Positions 9,055 to 21,396 of a DNA stretch of 64,000 bases are shown here, piece after piece (the stretch's first letter is position 1; every line of letters starts with the position of its first letter). The notes beneath the pieces are model-generated. The model was not told the DNA's origin and made no database searches. It saw only the letters and a program-made list of their open reading frames with translations. The translations under genes were made by a program, and so were the position numbers. This DNA comes from Nostoc sp. MG11 (GTDB lineage Bacteria > Cyanobacteriota > Cyanobacteriia > Cyanobacteriales > Nostocaceae), in the NCBI RefSeq assembly GCF_014904695.1, contig NZ_JACXXN010000001.1:1-64000 (forward strand), in the 5' to 3' direction.

Positions 9055-9483
9055 TTAGCTATCTTCTCCCTTTCTAAAGAACTGCTTTAAAATCTTTCCT
9101 GGTTTGCGATCCCAAGTGTCAATATGCTCGTATATCAAACCTTTTCGGTTGAGTTTATAAGTTGAGTATCCATTAAAAAATATACCTGCTTGCCAAGGAA
9201 CACGTAAAACTCCACGAACTGTCCACTTGGCTAAAATAGTGTCTTCATCTGACTGGTATATTTCATGTACATCAAAATAAATTTGATTAAAAAATAGTCG
9301 AGCATGAAATCGCAAAGTCCAAAATATAATGCGATAGTTGAATTTGTATTTGAATTTATTTACAGGGTCTTGAAAGTAGATATCTTGTGTATATATGTCA
9401 TAAGAGATATCTTTTTGAAAAAGTGTTGGTAAATCATGTTTGAGAGTTTTTATTACTCGTTCTATCTGCAATTGATATTCCAC
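9055..9483 (-). CDS. DUF2358 (NTF2-like) protein
   Basis: The 142-residue product has the DUF2358 pattern: an N-terminal helix followed by DISYDIYTQDIYFQDPVN, then the strands ILAKWTVRGVLRVPWQ and YEHIDTWDRKP. The family is found in cyanobacteria and chloroplasts and is predicted to form an NTF2-like alpha/beta cone that could bind a small ligand; its function is not established. It lies 12 bases downstream of the glycosyl-hydrolase-like gene on the same strand, so the two are likely cotranscribed. Confidence 0.85.
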   Translation of the reverse strand: MEYQLQIERVIKTLKHDLPTLFQKDISYDIYTQDIYFQDPVNKFKYKFNYRIIFWTLRFHARLFFNQIYFDVHEIYQSDEDTILAKWTVRGVLRVPWQAGIFFNGYSTYKLNRKGLIYEHIDTWDRKPGKILKQFFRKGEDS

Positions 9484-9495
9484 GCACTTTGTCCC

Positions 9496-10644
9496 TTAAA
9501 AAATATTTTTTAACAACCTCTCCACCCCTTGCCAAATTGAAGATGATTTGTTTTCACGTACACCATCTCTACTCAAATATGACAAACTTGGAAATGACGC
9601 AGACTTATTATAGGTGCCATTTCGTAAAACTTTAGCCAGGGTATTGTTATTCTCTCGCAAACCTTCGTAAAAAAAGAATATTTCCCCTTGAATACCAAGT
9701 TGGCGGTTGTATTCAATTGCCTGCACTAGATATTCTGGACTAATACAATAACTGCCAAGCTTCATCAATATTCCCGGTGCTAATTTCGGCAACGTCGCAT
9801 CTGTGAACTGCTGGTTTACTAGTTTATCAGCGATCGCCTGATAACTCCTAAAGTCACGACGATAAATCTGCGGGTGGATAATATCGACTAGTCCCCGCTT
9901 TAGCCATGTGGGTGAGTCTTGCAGATATTCTTTGAATGCCCAATCATATATATTAGGAGCCATTGATACTAGCAAGTTAGGATTAACCGCTTTTACCTCC
10001 TGGTAAAGACGCGCCAAGAAGTCAGTGAGAATGTTTGCACGCCACTTTAACCATTGCCAATCCTTGGGGTTTTGTGGCGGATTGTGATGAAATTGCTGGC
10101 GATAGCGTGTGACAGTTACCTGATCATAGCCACCTTCACAGGGTAACGCAGGAAAGCGATCGTCACCTTGTACGCCATCAATATCGTAATTTTTCACAAC
10201 TTCCAGTACCAAATTCAACAGAAATTCCTGTACTTGGGGGTCGAGGGAATTCAACCACTCAAAACCATTTTTCTTTAATAAATTACCCTTGCAGTCACGG
10301 GCAGCCCAATCCGGCTTTCTCTGCAAAAGTATACCACCATTCAAATTATATGAACTAGCAAAGCCGTATTCAAACCAAGGGATAACTTTCAGTCCAACTC
10401 GCCGCGCCTCTAACACTAGTTCTTCTAACGGGTCACGACCTATGCACATAGGGTCAATTTCCACCCCAAAAGTCTGCTGCATAGTTTGACTAGGATACAA
10501 GGTTACTGCCTTGTTCCAAACAACGGGAAAAACTGCATTAAAACCCGTCTCAACAAGGAAGTCCATCGCCTCGGCAATGCGTTGCTTTGACTTGAGAACT
10601 TTACTATCGGTAGTGGTAAGCCAGACACCGCGTATTTCTGCCAT
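9496..10644 (-). CDS. Family-10-like glycosyl hydrolase (DUF187/GHL10 type)
   Basis: This 382-residue protein starts with the diagnostic MAEIRGVWLTTTDSKV and has the TIM-barrel landmarks of the GHL10 family: AVFPVVWNKA, VIPWFEYGF, the DIDGVQGDDRF segment, SMAPNIYDWA and DIIHPQIYRRD. Relatives of this fold are predicted to cleave glycosidic bonds in cell-wall or extracellular glycans. The family often carries a signal peptide, but none is visible here, so the enzyme may be cytoplasmic. The likely active-site acidic residues are in DGVQGDDR and DW, inferred from barrel position only. It is followed closely by the DUF2358 gene. Confidence 0.85.
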   Translation of the reverse strand: MAEIRGVWLTTTDSKVLKSKQRIAEAMDFLVETGFNAVFPVVWNKAVTLYPSQTMQQTFGVEIDPMCIGRDPLEELVLEARRVGLKVIPWFEYGFASSYNLNGGILLQRKPDWAARDCKGNLLKKNGFEWLNSLDPQVQEFLLNLVLEVVKNYDIDGVQGDDRFPALPCEGGYDQVTVTRYRQQFHHNPPQNPKDWQWLKWRANILTDFLARLYQEVKAVNPNLLVSMAPNIYDWAFKEYLQDSPTWLKRGLVDIIHPQIYRRDFRSYQAIADKLVNQQFTDATLPKLAPGILMKLGSYCISPEYLVQAIEYNRQLGIQGEIFFFYEGLRENNNTLAKVLRNGTYNKSASFPSLSYLSRDGVRENKSSSIWQGVERLLKNIF

Positions 10645-10707
10645 ATCTAAGCATAACTAAAAACAATGCGTAGATCCGTAGCAACTTGTTGTGAGATACC
10701 GCTATTT

Positions 10708-11523
10708 TTAACCTGTGACCAGCTGACTATACCGCGCTTGAATTAGCAAATAAATCCCGTAGGCAACTAAACCAAACGCGACAATACCCAAAAGCCATGA
10801 ACCGTAAGGTTGTTGTGCCAAAGTCTGTAATGCCTCAGCTAAACCTCCAGCAGCGCTAGCATCAAATTGTCTTGCGGCTTGAATCAGAAACCAGCCAATA
10901 ATGCAAAACACAACGCCCCTTGCCAGCAAACCAAATCTACAAATACCTGTTACCCACTTGCGTTCTGTCTCGCTTAACTCGGTTAAATTGAGTTCTCTGC
11001 GAAACTTGGCAGTAAAGGCTTTATAAAACTGATAGAAACCCATACCAATTATAAATGCCCCGACAGTTCCCACCAACCATTGACCAAAGGGTTGAGAAAG
11101 TAAGCGAGCCGTCCAATCGTCGGTAGAATTACTATTACTATTACCGCCTGAACCTTGGATAAGTTGCACAGCACTAAACGCTAAACCCGCGTATATCAAA
11201 CCATTGATTGCATAACCAATTCGCTGTGCCAATCCCTTAGCATCTGTACCTTTATTTTCTGGGTCTTTTATTGCTTGCACAAATCGCCAAAGCACGTATC
11301 CAATTAAGCCAATTGCGATCAGAGCCAGTAACAATTTACCAAATGGTTGAGTTAAAAGTGTTTGTAAAGCACCTCTTGTATCGGTCGTTCTACCACCTGT
11401 GCCAAAAGCTGCCTGTGCTGCTAATAATCCGACAATACCATAAACTACTCCCTTGGAAGCATAACCGAGTCGTGCCAGTCGCTCAACCCAGATTGAAGGG
11501 TAGTGTGTCAGCTGTTTTGTCAT
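10708..11523 (-). CDS. DUF1206 membrane protein
   Basis: The 271-residue protein contains three DUF1206 units, each with two transmembrane helices: RLARLGYASKGVVYGIVGLL, then QRIGYAINGLIYAGLAFSAV, then CRFGLLARGVVFCIIGWFLI. Each is paired with a QPFG(K/Q)W or QPYGSW segment before its second helix. This gives about six membrane spans. The family is widespread in bacteria and its role is unknown. It lies 63 bases upstream of the glycosyl-hydrolase gene on the same strand and could belong to that transcript. Confidence 0.9.
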   Translation of the reverse strand: MTKQLTHYPSIWVERLARLGYASKGVVYGIVGLLAAQAAFGTGGRTTDTRGALQTLLTQPFGKLLLALIAIGLIGYVLWRFVQAIKDPENKGTDAKGLAQRIGYAINGLIYAGLAFSAVQLIQGSGGNSNSNSTDDWTARLLSQPFGQWLVGTVGAFIIGMGFYQFYKAFTAKFRRELNLTELSETERKWVTGICRFGLLARGVVFCIIGWFLIQAARQFDASAAGGLAEALQTLAQQPYGSWLLGIVAFGLVAYGIYLLIQARYSQLVTG

Positions 11524-11731
11524 GGTAGTTGGATGGAATCATGATATTGTTTTTAGCAATATTTATCTAAAATCTACATCTATCTAAAGGAGAGTTATGC
11601 AGAGACTTTACTATAAAAAATTACCGCCATAATGCTTTCTATCAATAGATGTTGTGGCATTTAAAAAGACATGATAATAAAAATATTTCTTGTAGACTTT
11701 GATAATTTTTTTTACGGATGGAGTAGTATTA

Positions 11732-12598
11732 ATGGTGTTTGTAAATGAATCTTCTTGGAAACACGAATATATAAATACCAATGGGGTAAAACTACACTAT
11801 GTTACCCAAGGTGAAGGGTCTTTGATGCTGATGTTGCATGGTTTTCCTGAGTTTTGGTACTCATGGCGGCATCAAATATCAGAATTTGCTAAAGACTTTA
11901 AAGTTGTCGCTCTTGACTTACGTGGCTATAACGACAGTGATAAACCAAAAGAGCAATCAGCTTATGTAATGAATGAATTTGTTAAAGATATTGAGGGAGT
12001 AATTAGAGGATTAGGATACCAGAATTGTGTTTTAGTTGGACATGATTGGGGTGGTGCGATCGCTTGGAATTTTGCTTATGATTACCCAAGTATGGTAGAA
12101 CGATTAATTATACTCAATCTGCCTCATCCGGCTAAGTTTGCCCAAGGTTTACGCACTCCTCAACAGTTGCTACGTAGTTTCTACATTTTCTTATTTCAAC
12201 TACCGTTATTACCGGAATTATTCCTACAATCTTCAGATTATCAAGCAGTTGAAACAGCTTTTAAAGGTATGGCAATTAACAAAAATGCTTTTACCCAAGC
12301 GGATATTGACGCTTATAAAAATTCTGCTGCCAAACGCGGGGCCCTTACAGCAATGTTGAACTATTACCGCAATATTTTTCAACAGAGAATTTCCAATGAA
12401 AACTGGGGCGTTTTGGAAGTACCAACGTTGATGATTTGGGGTGAAAAGGATACCGCACTTGGTAAGGAACTAACTTACGGCACTGAAGCCTATGTTAAGG
12501 ATTTTCAAATTAAGTACCTACCCAACTGTAGCCATTGGGTGCAACAAGAACAGCCTGATTTAGTTAATCAGTATATGCGAGAATTTCTAACGACTTAG
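11732..12598 (+). CDS. Alpha/beta hydrolase, epoxide hydrolase-like
   Basis: This 288-residue enzyme has the hallmarks of soluble epoxide hydrolases and related dehalogenases. The oxyanion motif HGFPE is at about 36-40, the nucleophile elbow GHDWGG has Asp105 as nucleophile, the acid is probably Asp240 (GEKDTAL), and the catalytic His is His268 (CSHWVQQ). The cap domain lies between residues 130 and 215. The Asp nucleophile separates it from esterases, which use Ser. The substrate cannot be told. I chose ATG 11732 because GGAG lies eight bases upstream; an upstream TTG lacks such a site. Confidence 0.88.
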   Translation: MVFVNESSWKHEYINTNGVKLHYVTQGEGSLMLMLHGFPEFWYSWRHQISEFAKDFKVVALDLRGYNDSDKPKEQSAYVMNEFVKDIEGVIRGLGYQNCVLVGHDWGGAIAWNFAYDYPSMVERLIILNLPHPAKFAQGLRTPQQLLRSFYIFLFQLPLLPELFLQSSDYQAVETAFKGMAINKNAFTQADIDAYKNSAAKRGALTAMLNYYRNIFQQRISNENWGVLEVPTLMIWGEKDTALGKELTYGTEAYVKDFQIKYLPNCSHWVQQEQPDLVNQYMREFLTT

Positions 12599-12910
12599 TT
12601 ATTTGTGGTAGCTGCTATACCAAATGGGTAATTGGTGAAGTAAAAATACTCATTAGCCCTAGTTAAATTAAGCTGAGTGGTGCAAGCTATAAAAAATATT
12701 TAACAGTGATTTAATAGTGGCTGTTTTTCAAGCTTTATAGCTGATAAATAACCCAAAAACAGAATCAATACTTTTTTTGGCATCACGAATATAGCTGTCA
12801 CATATCATAATAAGCTTGCAAGGTCAATCTGTGTCCCCAAGGAATTTGGTGAGATAATAGGGCTGTGAGGCAAAGAACGGACGCAACTTGATAATCAAGG
12901 GGGAAATATT
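12599..12910. other. Intergenic region
   Basis: No gene, hairpin or known site stands out. It probably includes the promoter of the pentapeptide-repeat gene; GGGGGAAAT just before position 12911 supplies its ribosome site. Confidence 0.4.
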
Positions 12911-13366
12911 ATGAAACTCCAGCTATTAGCACCTCTAGCCTTAGCAACTCCCCTATTTTTCGCTAGCGCAGTTAGAGCTGAAAATCCGCAGGACTTACAA
13001 AAGCTGTTTTCAACTAGGGAATGTATTCAGTGCAACTTATCAGGGGTTAACCTTAGTGGTGCTCATTTAATTGGTGTTGACTTGCGAGGAGCGAATCTTC
13101 AAGGAGCCAACCTTACAGAAGCAAACCTCGAAGGTGCTGATTTAACTGGTGCTAACTTAGCAGGCGCTAACTTAACATCAGCTCATGTAACCAATGTGAA
13201 CTTGAAGCAAGCCAATCTCAACGGGGTAAATTTTACTCGCGCTAAGATTTATGATTCCAATGTATATCAAGCATCAATGGAAAATCTTAATATCACTGAT
13301 GCTGAAATATATAACACTGGAATCGGTGTTGGTGGTGAAGATGCACAGATTCCAGATTGGGACTAG
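12911..13366 (+). CDS. Exported pentapeptide-repeat protein
   Basis: The 151-residue product begins with a signal peptide (LLAPLALATPLFFASAVRA, probable cleavage after Ala23). About 40 residues later a run of pentapeptide repeats follows, of the form A(N/D)LxG: NLSGVNLSGAHLIGVDLRGA, then NLQGANLTEANLEGADLTGA. These fold as a right-handed quadrilateral beta helix. The pair CIQCN before the repeats is common in cyanobacterial lumenal or periplasmic members. It is probably a periplasmic or thylakoid-lumen protein; its function is unknown. Confidence 0.9.
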   Translation: MKLQLLAPLALATPLFFASAVRAENPQDLQKLFSTRECIQCNLSGVNLSGAHLIGVDLRGANLQGANLTEANLEGADLTGANLAGANLTSAHVTNVNLKQANLNGVNFTRAKIYDSNVYQASMENLNITDAEIYNTGIGVGGEDAQIPDWD

Positions 13367-13492
13367 GCTCATCTAACGTAGACAGGTTGGAATAACTAAA
13401 ACAATGGTTTTTGCCGATTTTAAATCTGAGAAACTGGTTGTTTACAAGTGTTACCCCTAAACCTCTGCTACAAAAACATCAAGACAAATCAA

Positions 13493-13535
13493 AACCCTCT
13501 ACCTTTTAGACTTCACATCATTAAGGTAGAGGGTT
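13493..13535 (-). terminator. Hairpin between converging genes, probable bidirectional terminator
   Basis: The 13-bp arms AACCCTCTACCTT and AAGGTAGAGGGTT are perfect, with a 17-base loop. On the minus strand the stem is followed by TTTTGATTT, so it suits the gene at 13722-14114; it can also stop transcription from the pentapeptide gene. The remainder of 13367-13721 shows no gene. Confidence 0.65.
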
Positions 13536-13721
13536 CCTTATTGGCGTTGAACCTTAGTTAATTTTATGAATTGAACTGTATGCAATGTCGTAAAAATTTT
13601 GCTACATATGGCTTTTAGTCTTTTAAGTAGACAACTTGGCTTTTTGAAAGACTCGAAACACGGAAATATTGAAGATTATTCTTAGTAGTCTGCCAAAGTT
13701 ATTTTGACAGACTAAAAGCAT

Positions 13722-14114
13722 TTAGCGAACTTTGTTAGAGATATTTTTGCCTGCTTTTGCTGCACTATCCCCTACATCACTAGCAGTTTCTTGAGCACCC
13801 TCTACGTAGCCCGACCCAAATTCTTTAAGGGCTTCTGCTGACTCTTGTCCAATCTTTTGAAGACGTTTGCCAGGAGAACCTTCTGTTTCACGAGCTTCTT
13901 TATTCCATTGCCCTACTGTTTTTGGTCTTTGGGCATCGTTTTGCTCTATTTGTTCGCGAACTCTCTCTTTTAAACCTGTGTTATCACGCCCAGGAGTAGC
14001 ATTCGTTGTCAGTAGTAAAAAACCAACTAAGACAACAGCTAAAAAACGTTTTACCTGAAGTCCCTTCAGCAAGGAACTAATATAAGTCGTTGTCCTAGAA
14101 ATCAAATTTGTCAT
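13722..14114 (-). CDS. Small exported or membrane-anchored hypothetical protein
   Basis: I do not recognise a named family with confidence. The 130-residue product has a hydrophobic segment at about 23-40 (RFLAVVLVGFLLLTTNA) that could be a signal peptide or anchor. A polar, charged region follows (LKERVREQIEQNDAQRPKT, then QWNKEARETEGSPGKRLQKI) with a helical end containing Ala/Lys-rich repeats (ETASDVGDSAAKAGKNIS) reminiscent of LEA or CsbD-like stress proteins. Similar small proteins are common in cyanobacteria. It stands alone between converging and diverging neighbours. Confidence 0.65.
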   Translation of the reverse strand: MTNLISRTTTYISSLLKGLQVKRFLAVVLVGFLLLTTNATPGRDNTGLKERVREQIEQNDAQRPKTVGQWNKEARETEGSPGKRLQKIGQESAEALKEFGSGYVEGAQETASDVGDSAAKAGKNISNKVR

Positions 14115-14583
14115 GCAAATACTCCATTAGTTGATTGTTGATGCTTTTCTCAATTTTGGCGGAGATAATTGGCTTACTCCAAATTCATCTGCTGCTATTA
14201 AAAGCTAAACTTAGCTTCTACCTGTAATTAATCGAGCGAACGGAGCTATAGGTTTTAGTAATAAAATCTAGGAAGATTTTATCTATTTTTCAGCCAACTA
14301 GCTATTTTGAACATAAGTAAACCCTAACTATAAAAAGGTTATTATTCTTCTAGCAAAAGGTATATCTCGGTTATGAAAAAAACAGATGCTACTATACCTA
14401 TAAAACTCGAAAATTTCAGCTAAATAGCATAGATGAAGCTATTCCCAAGGTGCGATTTTAATATCCTTTATTTATCCACTTTTCAATATTCCGCTAGCTA
14501 TAAAAAAATGAGGGCATAGACAAGTTGTTAAGTTGCCAATACCCTCATACATAATATGCTAGGATTTTGCGGTAGCGATATTT
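14115..14583. other. Intergenic region with the metK terminator
   Basis: Apart from the terminator hairpin at 14508-14548, this AT-rich stretch shows no gene. It contains the promoter region of the small exported protein on the minus strand. Confidence 0.45.
14501..14548 (-). terminator. Rho-independent terminator of metK
   Basis: On the minus strand ATGAGGGTAT pairs with ATGCCCTCAT (one G-T pair), followed directly by seven T. It lies 36 bases beyond the metK stop codon. Confidence 0.8.
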
Positions 14584-15864
14584 TTAAGTGAGTGCCTGAG
14601 CGATCGCTACTGAAAATGACTCATTTAACGCTTGTTTCAACAATTCTGCCTTATCGGTGCGTTCCCAAGGCAAGTCTAAATCCGTCCGTCCAAAATGACC
14701 GTAAGCCGCGACGTCCTGATAAAAACGTCCGCCTCGTTCATTTGGTACGTTGCGTAAATTGAAGGTATGGATAATCCCCGCCGGTCGCAGTTCAAAGTTC
14801 TGCTTAACTAATTCCAGCAAGGTTTCATCATCTACTTTGCCAGTACCAAAGGTTTCCAGCAAAATGCTCATCGGTCGCGCTACACCAATGGCATAACTTA
14901 GCTGGACTTCACATTTATCTGCCAGCCCAGCGGCGACAACATTTTTCGCCACATAGCGAGCAGCATAGGCCGCAGAACGGTCTACCTTGGTGGGGTCTTT
15001 GCCAGAAAAAGCGCCGCCACCATGCCGTGAATAACCACCGTAGGTATCAACAATTATTTTCCGTCCTGTCAGACCAGAGTCTCCCTGGGGGCCACCAACG
15101 ACAAATTTGCCGGTGGGGTTGACTAAAAAATGTGTCTCCTGACTTGGCTTAATTTCAATGTCACCAAAAACAGGTTCGACCACCGCCAACCAGAGGTCTT
15201 GTTTAATCTTGGCTTGCACCGCCGCCTCATCTTTTATTTCCCCAATACTTGCTGTATGCTGGGTTGAAATTAGGATAGTATCAATACCCACCGGACGTCC
15301 GTCTTCATAGACCACTGTTACTTGTGTTTTGCCATCGGGGCGCAAGTATGGCAATTCACCTGTTTTGCGGACTGCTGCAAGGCGGCGAGCAATGCGGTGG
15401 GCGAGACAGATGGGCAAGGGCATCAGTTCTGGGGTTTCGTTGCTGGCAAAGCCGAACATTATCCCTTGGTCGCCTGCACCAATTTTATCGAATAGTTCAT
15501 CACTATCCTGCTCGCGGGTTTCTTGAGCGGTGTTCACACCTTGAGCAATATCAGGTGATTGTTCGTCTAAAGCTACTAAAACGCTAGTGCTATTGGCAGA
15601 AAAGCCATTATCGGCATCGGTATAGCCAATCTCAGCAATCTTCTTGCGGGCGAGATTGACGTAATTCACATTTGCTTTGGTGGTAATTTCACCTGTAATT
15701 AGCACCAAGCCAGTATTAACTACTACTTCAGCAGCAACACGGCTGCTGGGGTCTTGTGTTAGTAAGGCATCGAGAATAGTATCAGAAATCTGATCGCAGA
15801 TTTTATCTGGATGACCTTCGGTGACTGATTCAGAGGTAAATAAATATCGACGAGACAAGGGCAA
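14584..15864 (-). CDS. metK: S-adenosylmethionine synthase
   Basis: MetK makes S-adenosylmethionine from methionine and ATP in the cytoplasm and supplies the cell's methyl donor. The 426-residue product is full length, with the start [20 protein letters not shown], the ATP/metal motif [31 protein letters not shown] and the end [12 protein letters not shown] strong ribosome site (AGAGGAGG) precedes the ATG. I looked for a SAM riboswitch upstream and saw none. The gene is monocistronic, with its own terminator. Confidence 0.97.
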   Translation of the reverse strand: MPLSRRYLFTSESVTEGHPDKICDQISDTILDALLTQDPSSRVAAEVVVNTGLVLITGEITTKANVNYVNLARKKIAEIGYTDADNGFSANSTSVLVALDEQSPDIAQGVNTAQETREQDSDELFDKIGAGDQGIMFGFASNETPELMPLPICLAHRIARRLAAVRKTGELPYLRPDGKTQVTVVYEDGRPVGIDTILISTQHTASIGEIKDEAAVQAKIKQDLWLAVVEPVFGDIEIKPSQETHFLVNPTGKFVVGGPQGDSGLTGRKIIVDTYGGYSRHGGGAFSGKDPTKVDRSAAYAARYVAKNVVAAGLADKCEVQLSYAIGVARPMSILLETFGTGKVDDETLLELVKQNFELRPAGIIHTFNLRNVPNERGGRFYQDVAAYGHFGRTDLDLPWERTDKAELLKQALNESFSVAIAQALT

Positions 15865-16060
15865 TTCCTCCTCTAAGAGTTTTTTCGCTGACTAAATGTG
15901 GATATTTAGGTCAGTTACTTATTTATGGAATCATAACAATATTGACACATTCAGTAGTTAGTGTGTTCTTCTCCTCAGAAAAACCACTAATTATAGCTAA
16001 GTATCTGTAAAAAGGATAATATTTACGGTAATTATTTGGTTAATAAAGTGTATTTAATAA

Positions 16061-16092
16061 CAAAAAAAACAGGGATACCCAGAAGTACCCCC
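16061..16092 (-). terminator. Rho-independent terminator of prk
   Basis: On the minus strand GGGGGTA pairs with TATCCCT (two wobble pairs) around an eight-base loop, followed by G and eight T. It begins 28 bases past the prk stop. Confidence 0.7.
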
Positions 16093-16119
16093 ATAAGCTT
16101 TGACACAAACACTGCTGCT

Positions 16120-17124
16120 TTAAACCTGAACTGCTAACTTTGCTTCTTTAGCTGTTAAACGCTCATAAGCAGCACGCATTTTCAAACCTGTAAGCACTTG
16201 GAACAAACCAGTACCATTATTGGAACCTGGATACTCGCGGTGCTGGAGTAACAAGTGAGTCATCTCACCTTGGTATTTGGTAGATGTGTTGCTGAGATGG
16301 GTTTCGATATAAATTACTTCTTCTAGGTTGTCAAATTGACCATCCACCTCTAATACTGAGACGTAGCGGCCGTAGTAGACATCTGAACCATAGTACACTT
16401 GCATACCAGGGTAGGAACAGGTTAGCTTGCGTCCGCAGGGAGTCCAATTAATTGTTGAGCCTTCATCAAAAAGGTAGGTTGGCTCAAAGCCTTCCTTACC
16501 TTCCCGCTGGAGCATACGTACCCGTAGGACTCGGCGCTCCGTGTCATTTTTAATCAAGTTTGTAGGTAATACCTGAAGAACCACATCAGCAAATTCTCTT
16601 TGTGGTTCAATAAATTTATCAAAGTCAGGTTTACGGGAATTGATTTGGGCTAAGACATCTTCGTAGCGATGACCGCGTTCAGCCATATCTCGCTGGATTT
16701 TCCAGGCAATTTTGACTTCATCGCTGATATCAAAATAAACGCTGAAATCAATTAGCGATCGCACCCGCTCATCATATAAAGGATGTAGCCCTTCAATAAC
16801 CAAAATATGATTCGGCTCCACCCGCTCTGGCGGATCAATCAAGCCGGTTTCGTGGTTGTAAATCGGCTTATCAATCGCTTGACCATTCTTGAGCGCTTTA
16901 ATTTGCTCATACATTAAGTCAAAATTGTTCGCCCTGGGGTCGAGTGCAGTTATTCCTGTTTCTTTGCGCTGTTTACGATCAAGAGAATGATAGTCATCCA
17001 AGCAAATGACTGTCATTAAATCTTCACCAAACAAGTCTATTAAACGACGCAAAAACGTAGATTTACCGCACCCAGAGTCTCCTGCTACTCCAATCAGTAC
17101 CACGCGTTCCGGCTTACTTGTCAT
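16120..17124 (-). CDS. prk: Phosphoribulokinase
   Basis: Prk phosphorylates ribulose 5-phosphate to ribulose 1,5-bisphosphate for Rubisco in the Calvin cycle. The 334-residue protein has the P-loop GVAGDSGCGKST (about 12-23) and CLDDYHS. Cys19 and Cys41 are the regulatory pair that forms a disulfide in the dark and is reduced by thioredoxin. A second pair flanks TPCGRKLTC (about 230 and 236), as in other cyanobacterial and plant enzymes that bind CP12 and GAPDH. HPLYDERVR and the RDMAERGHRYEDV region complete the family pattern. It is a stand-alone gene with its own terminator. Confidence 0.97.
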   Translation of the reverse strand: MTSKPERVVLIGVAGDSGCGKSTFLRRLIDLFGEDLMTVICLDDYHSLDRKQRKETGITALDPRANNFDLMYEQIKALKNGQAIDKPIYNHETGLIDPPERVEPNHILVIEGLHPLYDERVRSLIDFSVYFDISDEVKIAWKIQRDMAERGHRYEDVLAQINSRKPDFDKFIEPQREFADVVLQVLPTNLIKNDTERRVLRVRMLQREGKEGFEPTYLFDEGSTINWTPCGRKLTCSYPGMQVYYGSDVYYGRYVSVLEVDGQFDNLEEVIYIETHLSNTSTKYQGEMTHLLLQHREYPGSNNGTGLFQVLTGLKMRAAYERLTAKEAKLAVQV

Positions 17125-19644
<2,520 letters not shown>

Positions 19645-19693
19645 GTGCTGAAGCATGGTAGCGGGGTATTTAGCCCGTGCTGAGTTATAAGTT

Positions 19694-19720
19694 TGTAGGG
19701 TGGGCAGTGCTCACCCTACA
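19694..19720 (+). terminator. Hairpin downstream of petH
   Basis: The arms TGTAGGGTG and CACCCTACA are perfect, with a nine-base loop, followed by ATTGTTTTG. It lies 50 bases beyond the petH stop. The sequence resembles dispersed palindromes of these genomes, so it may be both repeat and terminator. Confidence 0.55.
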
Positions 19721-19759
19721 ATTGTTTTGTATGAACATCTGAGACAAGAGTTCTAAGTT

Positions 19760-19895
19760 CTGAGTTTTAAAGTAATAGGTACTTATAACTACTCAGCACT
19801 TCAAAACTCAGTACTCAGCGAGAAGTCAGAGCGGCGGCTACCCTGCGGGAACGCCAAAGGCGAACCGCCGTTCGCGCAGCGTCTCTGAAAGAGAC
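19760..19895. repeat. Repeat-rich spacer upstream of hom
   Basis: The spacer contains an imperfect inverted repeat around CTGAGTTTTAAAGTAATAGG and CTCAGCACTTCAAAACTCAG. A GC-rich segment follows (GGCGGCTACCCTGCGGGAAC, then GGCGAACCGCCGTTCGCGCA) of a kind widely repeated in Nostocales. No gene is supported. Confidence 0.5.
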
Positions 19896-19937
19896 TCTGA
19901 ACTTCGGTAACTCAAAAATGGATTGGGTACAAAATTT

Positions 19938-21224
19938 GTGGGCGTGAAGCTAGGAATACTAGGATTAGGCACTGTGGGAACGGGTACAGTGCAATTATTG
20001 CAAGATGGGGCTGGGCGTCACCCGTTGTTGCAAGAAATAGAAATATATCGGGTGGGAGTACGATCGCTCGATAAACACCGCGCAGTAGAATTATCTACAG
20101 AAGTACTAACTACAGATTTAGAAGCTATTGTCAATGACCCGGCGATAGATATAGTTGTTGAGGTGATGGGTGGGCTAGAACCAGCGCGATCGCTAATCCT
20201 CAAAGCTCTCAATAATGGTAAGCACGTAGTCACCGCTAATAAAGCAGCGATCGCCCGTTTTGGGGCGGAAATTTTCACAACTGCCAATCAAGCCGGGGTA
20301 TACGTCATGCTAGAAGCCGCTGTAGGTGGTGGTATCCCAGTGATTCAACCCCTAAAGCAGTCCTTAAGTATTAACCGTATTCACGCAATTACTGGCATCG
20401 TTAACGGTACGACTAACTACATCCTGACGCGGATGCAAACAGAAGGCAGCAACTTCAGTGATGTCTTAGCTGATGCCCAACAGTTGGGTTATGCGGAAGC
20501 TGATCCCACCGCCGATGTCGAGGGCTTAGACGCAGCAGATAAAATTGCCATCCTGGCATCATTAGGCTTTGATGGACGCATTAACCTACAAGATGTCTAC
20601 TGTGAAGGGATTCGGCAAGTTAGCAAGACAGATATTACCTATGCGGAAAAGTTAGGATTTGTGATTAAATTGCTGGCGATCGCTAAACGCAATACTCCCT
20701 CATCTCCCCTGTCCGTCAGAGTGCATCCTACCTTAGTACCTAAAGCACACCCGTTGGCTAGCATCAACGGCGTTTATAACGCCATTCTTGTCGAAGGGGA
20801 ACCCATTGGACAGGTGATGTTTTTCGGACCTGGTGCTGGTGCTGGTGCAACCGCCAGTGCAGTATCATCTGATATTTTAAATCTAGTTGCTGTCCTTAAA
20901 ACTAAGACAGTAGATCCAAATCTCTTGCTAGCTTGTGGGCATCAAGAATACTGTCAAATTGCGCCAATGGCAGAACTTGTAACTCGGTTTTATGCCCGTT
21001 TCCTCACAAAAGACCAACCCGGAGTTATTGGCAAATTAGGTACTTGCTTCGGTAACTATAACGTTAGCTTAGAGTCAATTGTCCAAACTGGTTTTCAGGG
21101 AGAGCTAGCAGAAATTGTAGTTGTTACCCACGATGTCCGAGAAGGAAACTTTCGCCAAGCTTTAGCAGAAATTCAGAATCTAGAAGCGATCAACAGTATT
21201 CCCAGCTTACTGCGTGTACTTTAA
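19938..21224 (+). CDS. hom: Homoserine dehydrogenase
   Basis: This enzyme reduces aspartate semialdehyde to homoserine on the way to threonine and methionine. The 428-residue product has the nucleotide-binding start VKLGILGLGTVGTGTVQLL, the middle motif VVTANKAAIARFG, the catalytic-region GIVNGTTNYILTRM, the EADPTADVEGLDAADK signature and a C-terminal ACT domain (VIGKLGTCFGNYNVSLESIV). The ACT domain is the usual site of threonine feedback. No ATG is in frame near the conserved start; GTG 19938 gives MGVKLGILG as in relatives, while TTG 19923 would add five residues. Confidence 0.94.
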   Translation: MGVKLGILGLGTVGTGTVQLLQDGAGRHPLLQEIEIYRVGVRSLDKHRAVELSTEVLTTDLEAIVNDPAIDIVVEVMGGLEPARSLILKALNNGKHVVTANKAAIARFGAEIFTTANQAGVYVMLEAAVGGGIPVIQPLKQSLSINRIHAITGIVNGTTNYILTRMQTEGSNFSDVLADAQQLGYAEADPTADVEGLDAADKIAILASLGFDGRINLQDVYCEGIRQVSKTDITYAEKLGFVIKLLAIAKRNTPSSPLSVRVHPTLVPKAHPLASINGVYNAILVEGEPIGQVMFFGPGAGAGATASAVSSDILNLVAVLKTKTVDPNLLLACGHQEYCQIAPMAELVTRFYARFLTKDQPGVIGKLGTCFGNYNVSLESIVQTGFQGELAEIVVVTHDVREGNFRQALAEIQNLEAINSIPSLLRVL

Positions 21225-21396
21225 ATTCGAGCAGAACTAAGAGTTTGCTACCATTGAAACTGCGATCGCATTTTAAAATTTATTTTAAAATTCCCTGTCA
21301 GCAATCACTGAGGAAAAAAGAGGGGGGTGGTGTAAAAGAGTCATCTATGGCTTAATTTGTTTAGACGCAAATTTTACCGCTACCAGGGTAATTACG

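Noticed and set aside
15865-16060. SAM riboswitch upstream of metK
   Set aside because: No conserved SAM-I, SAM-II or related core could be recognised between the ribosome site and the prk terminator.
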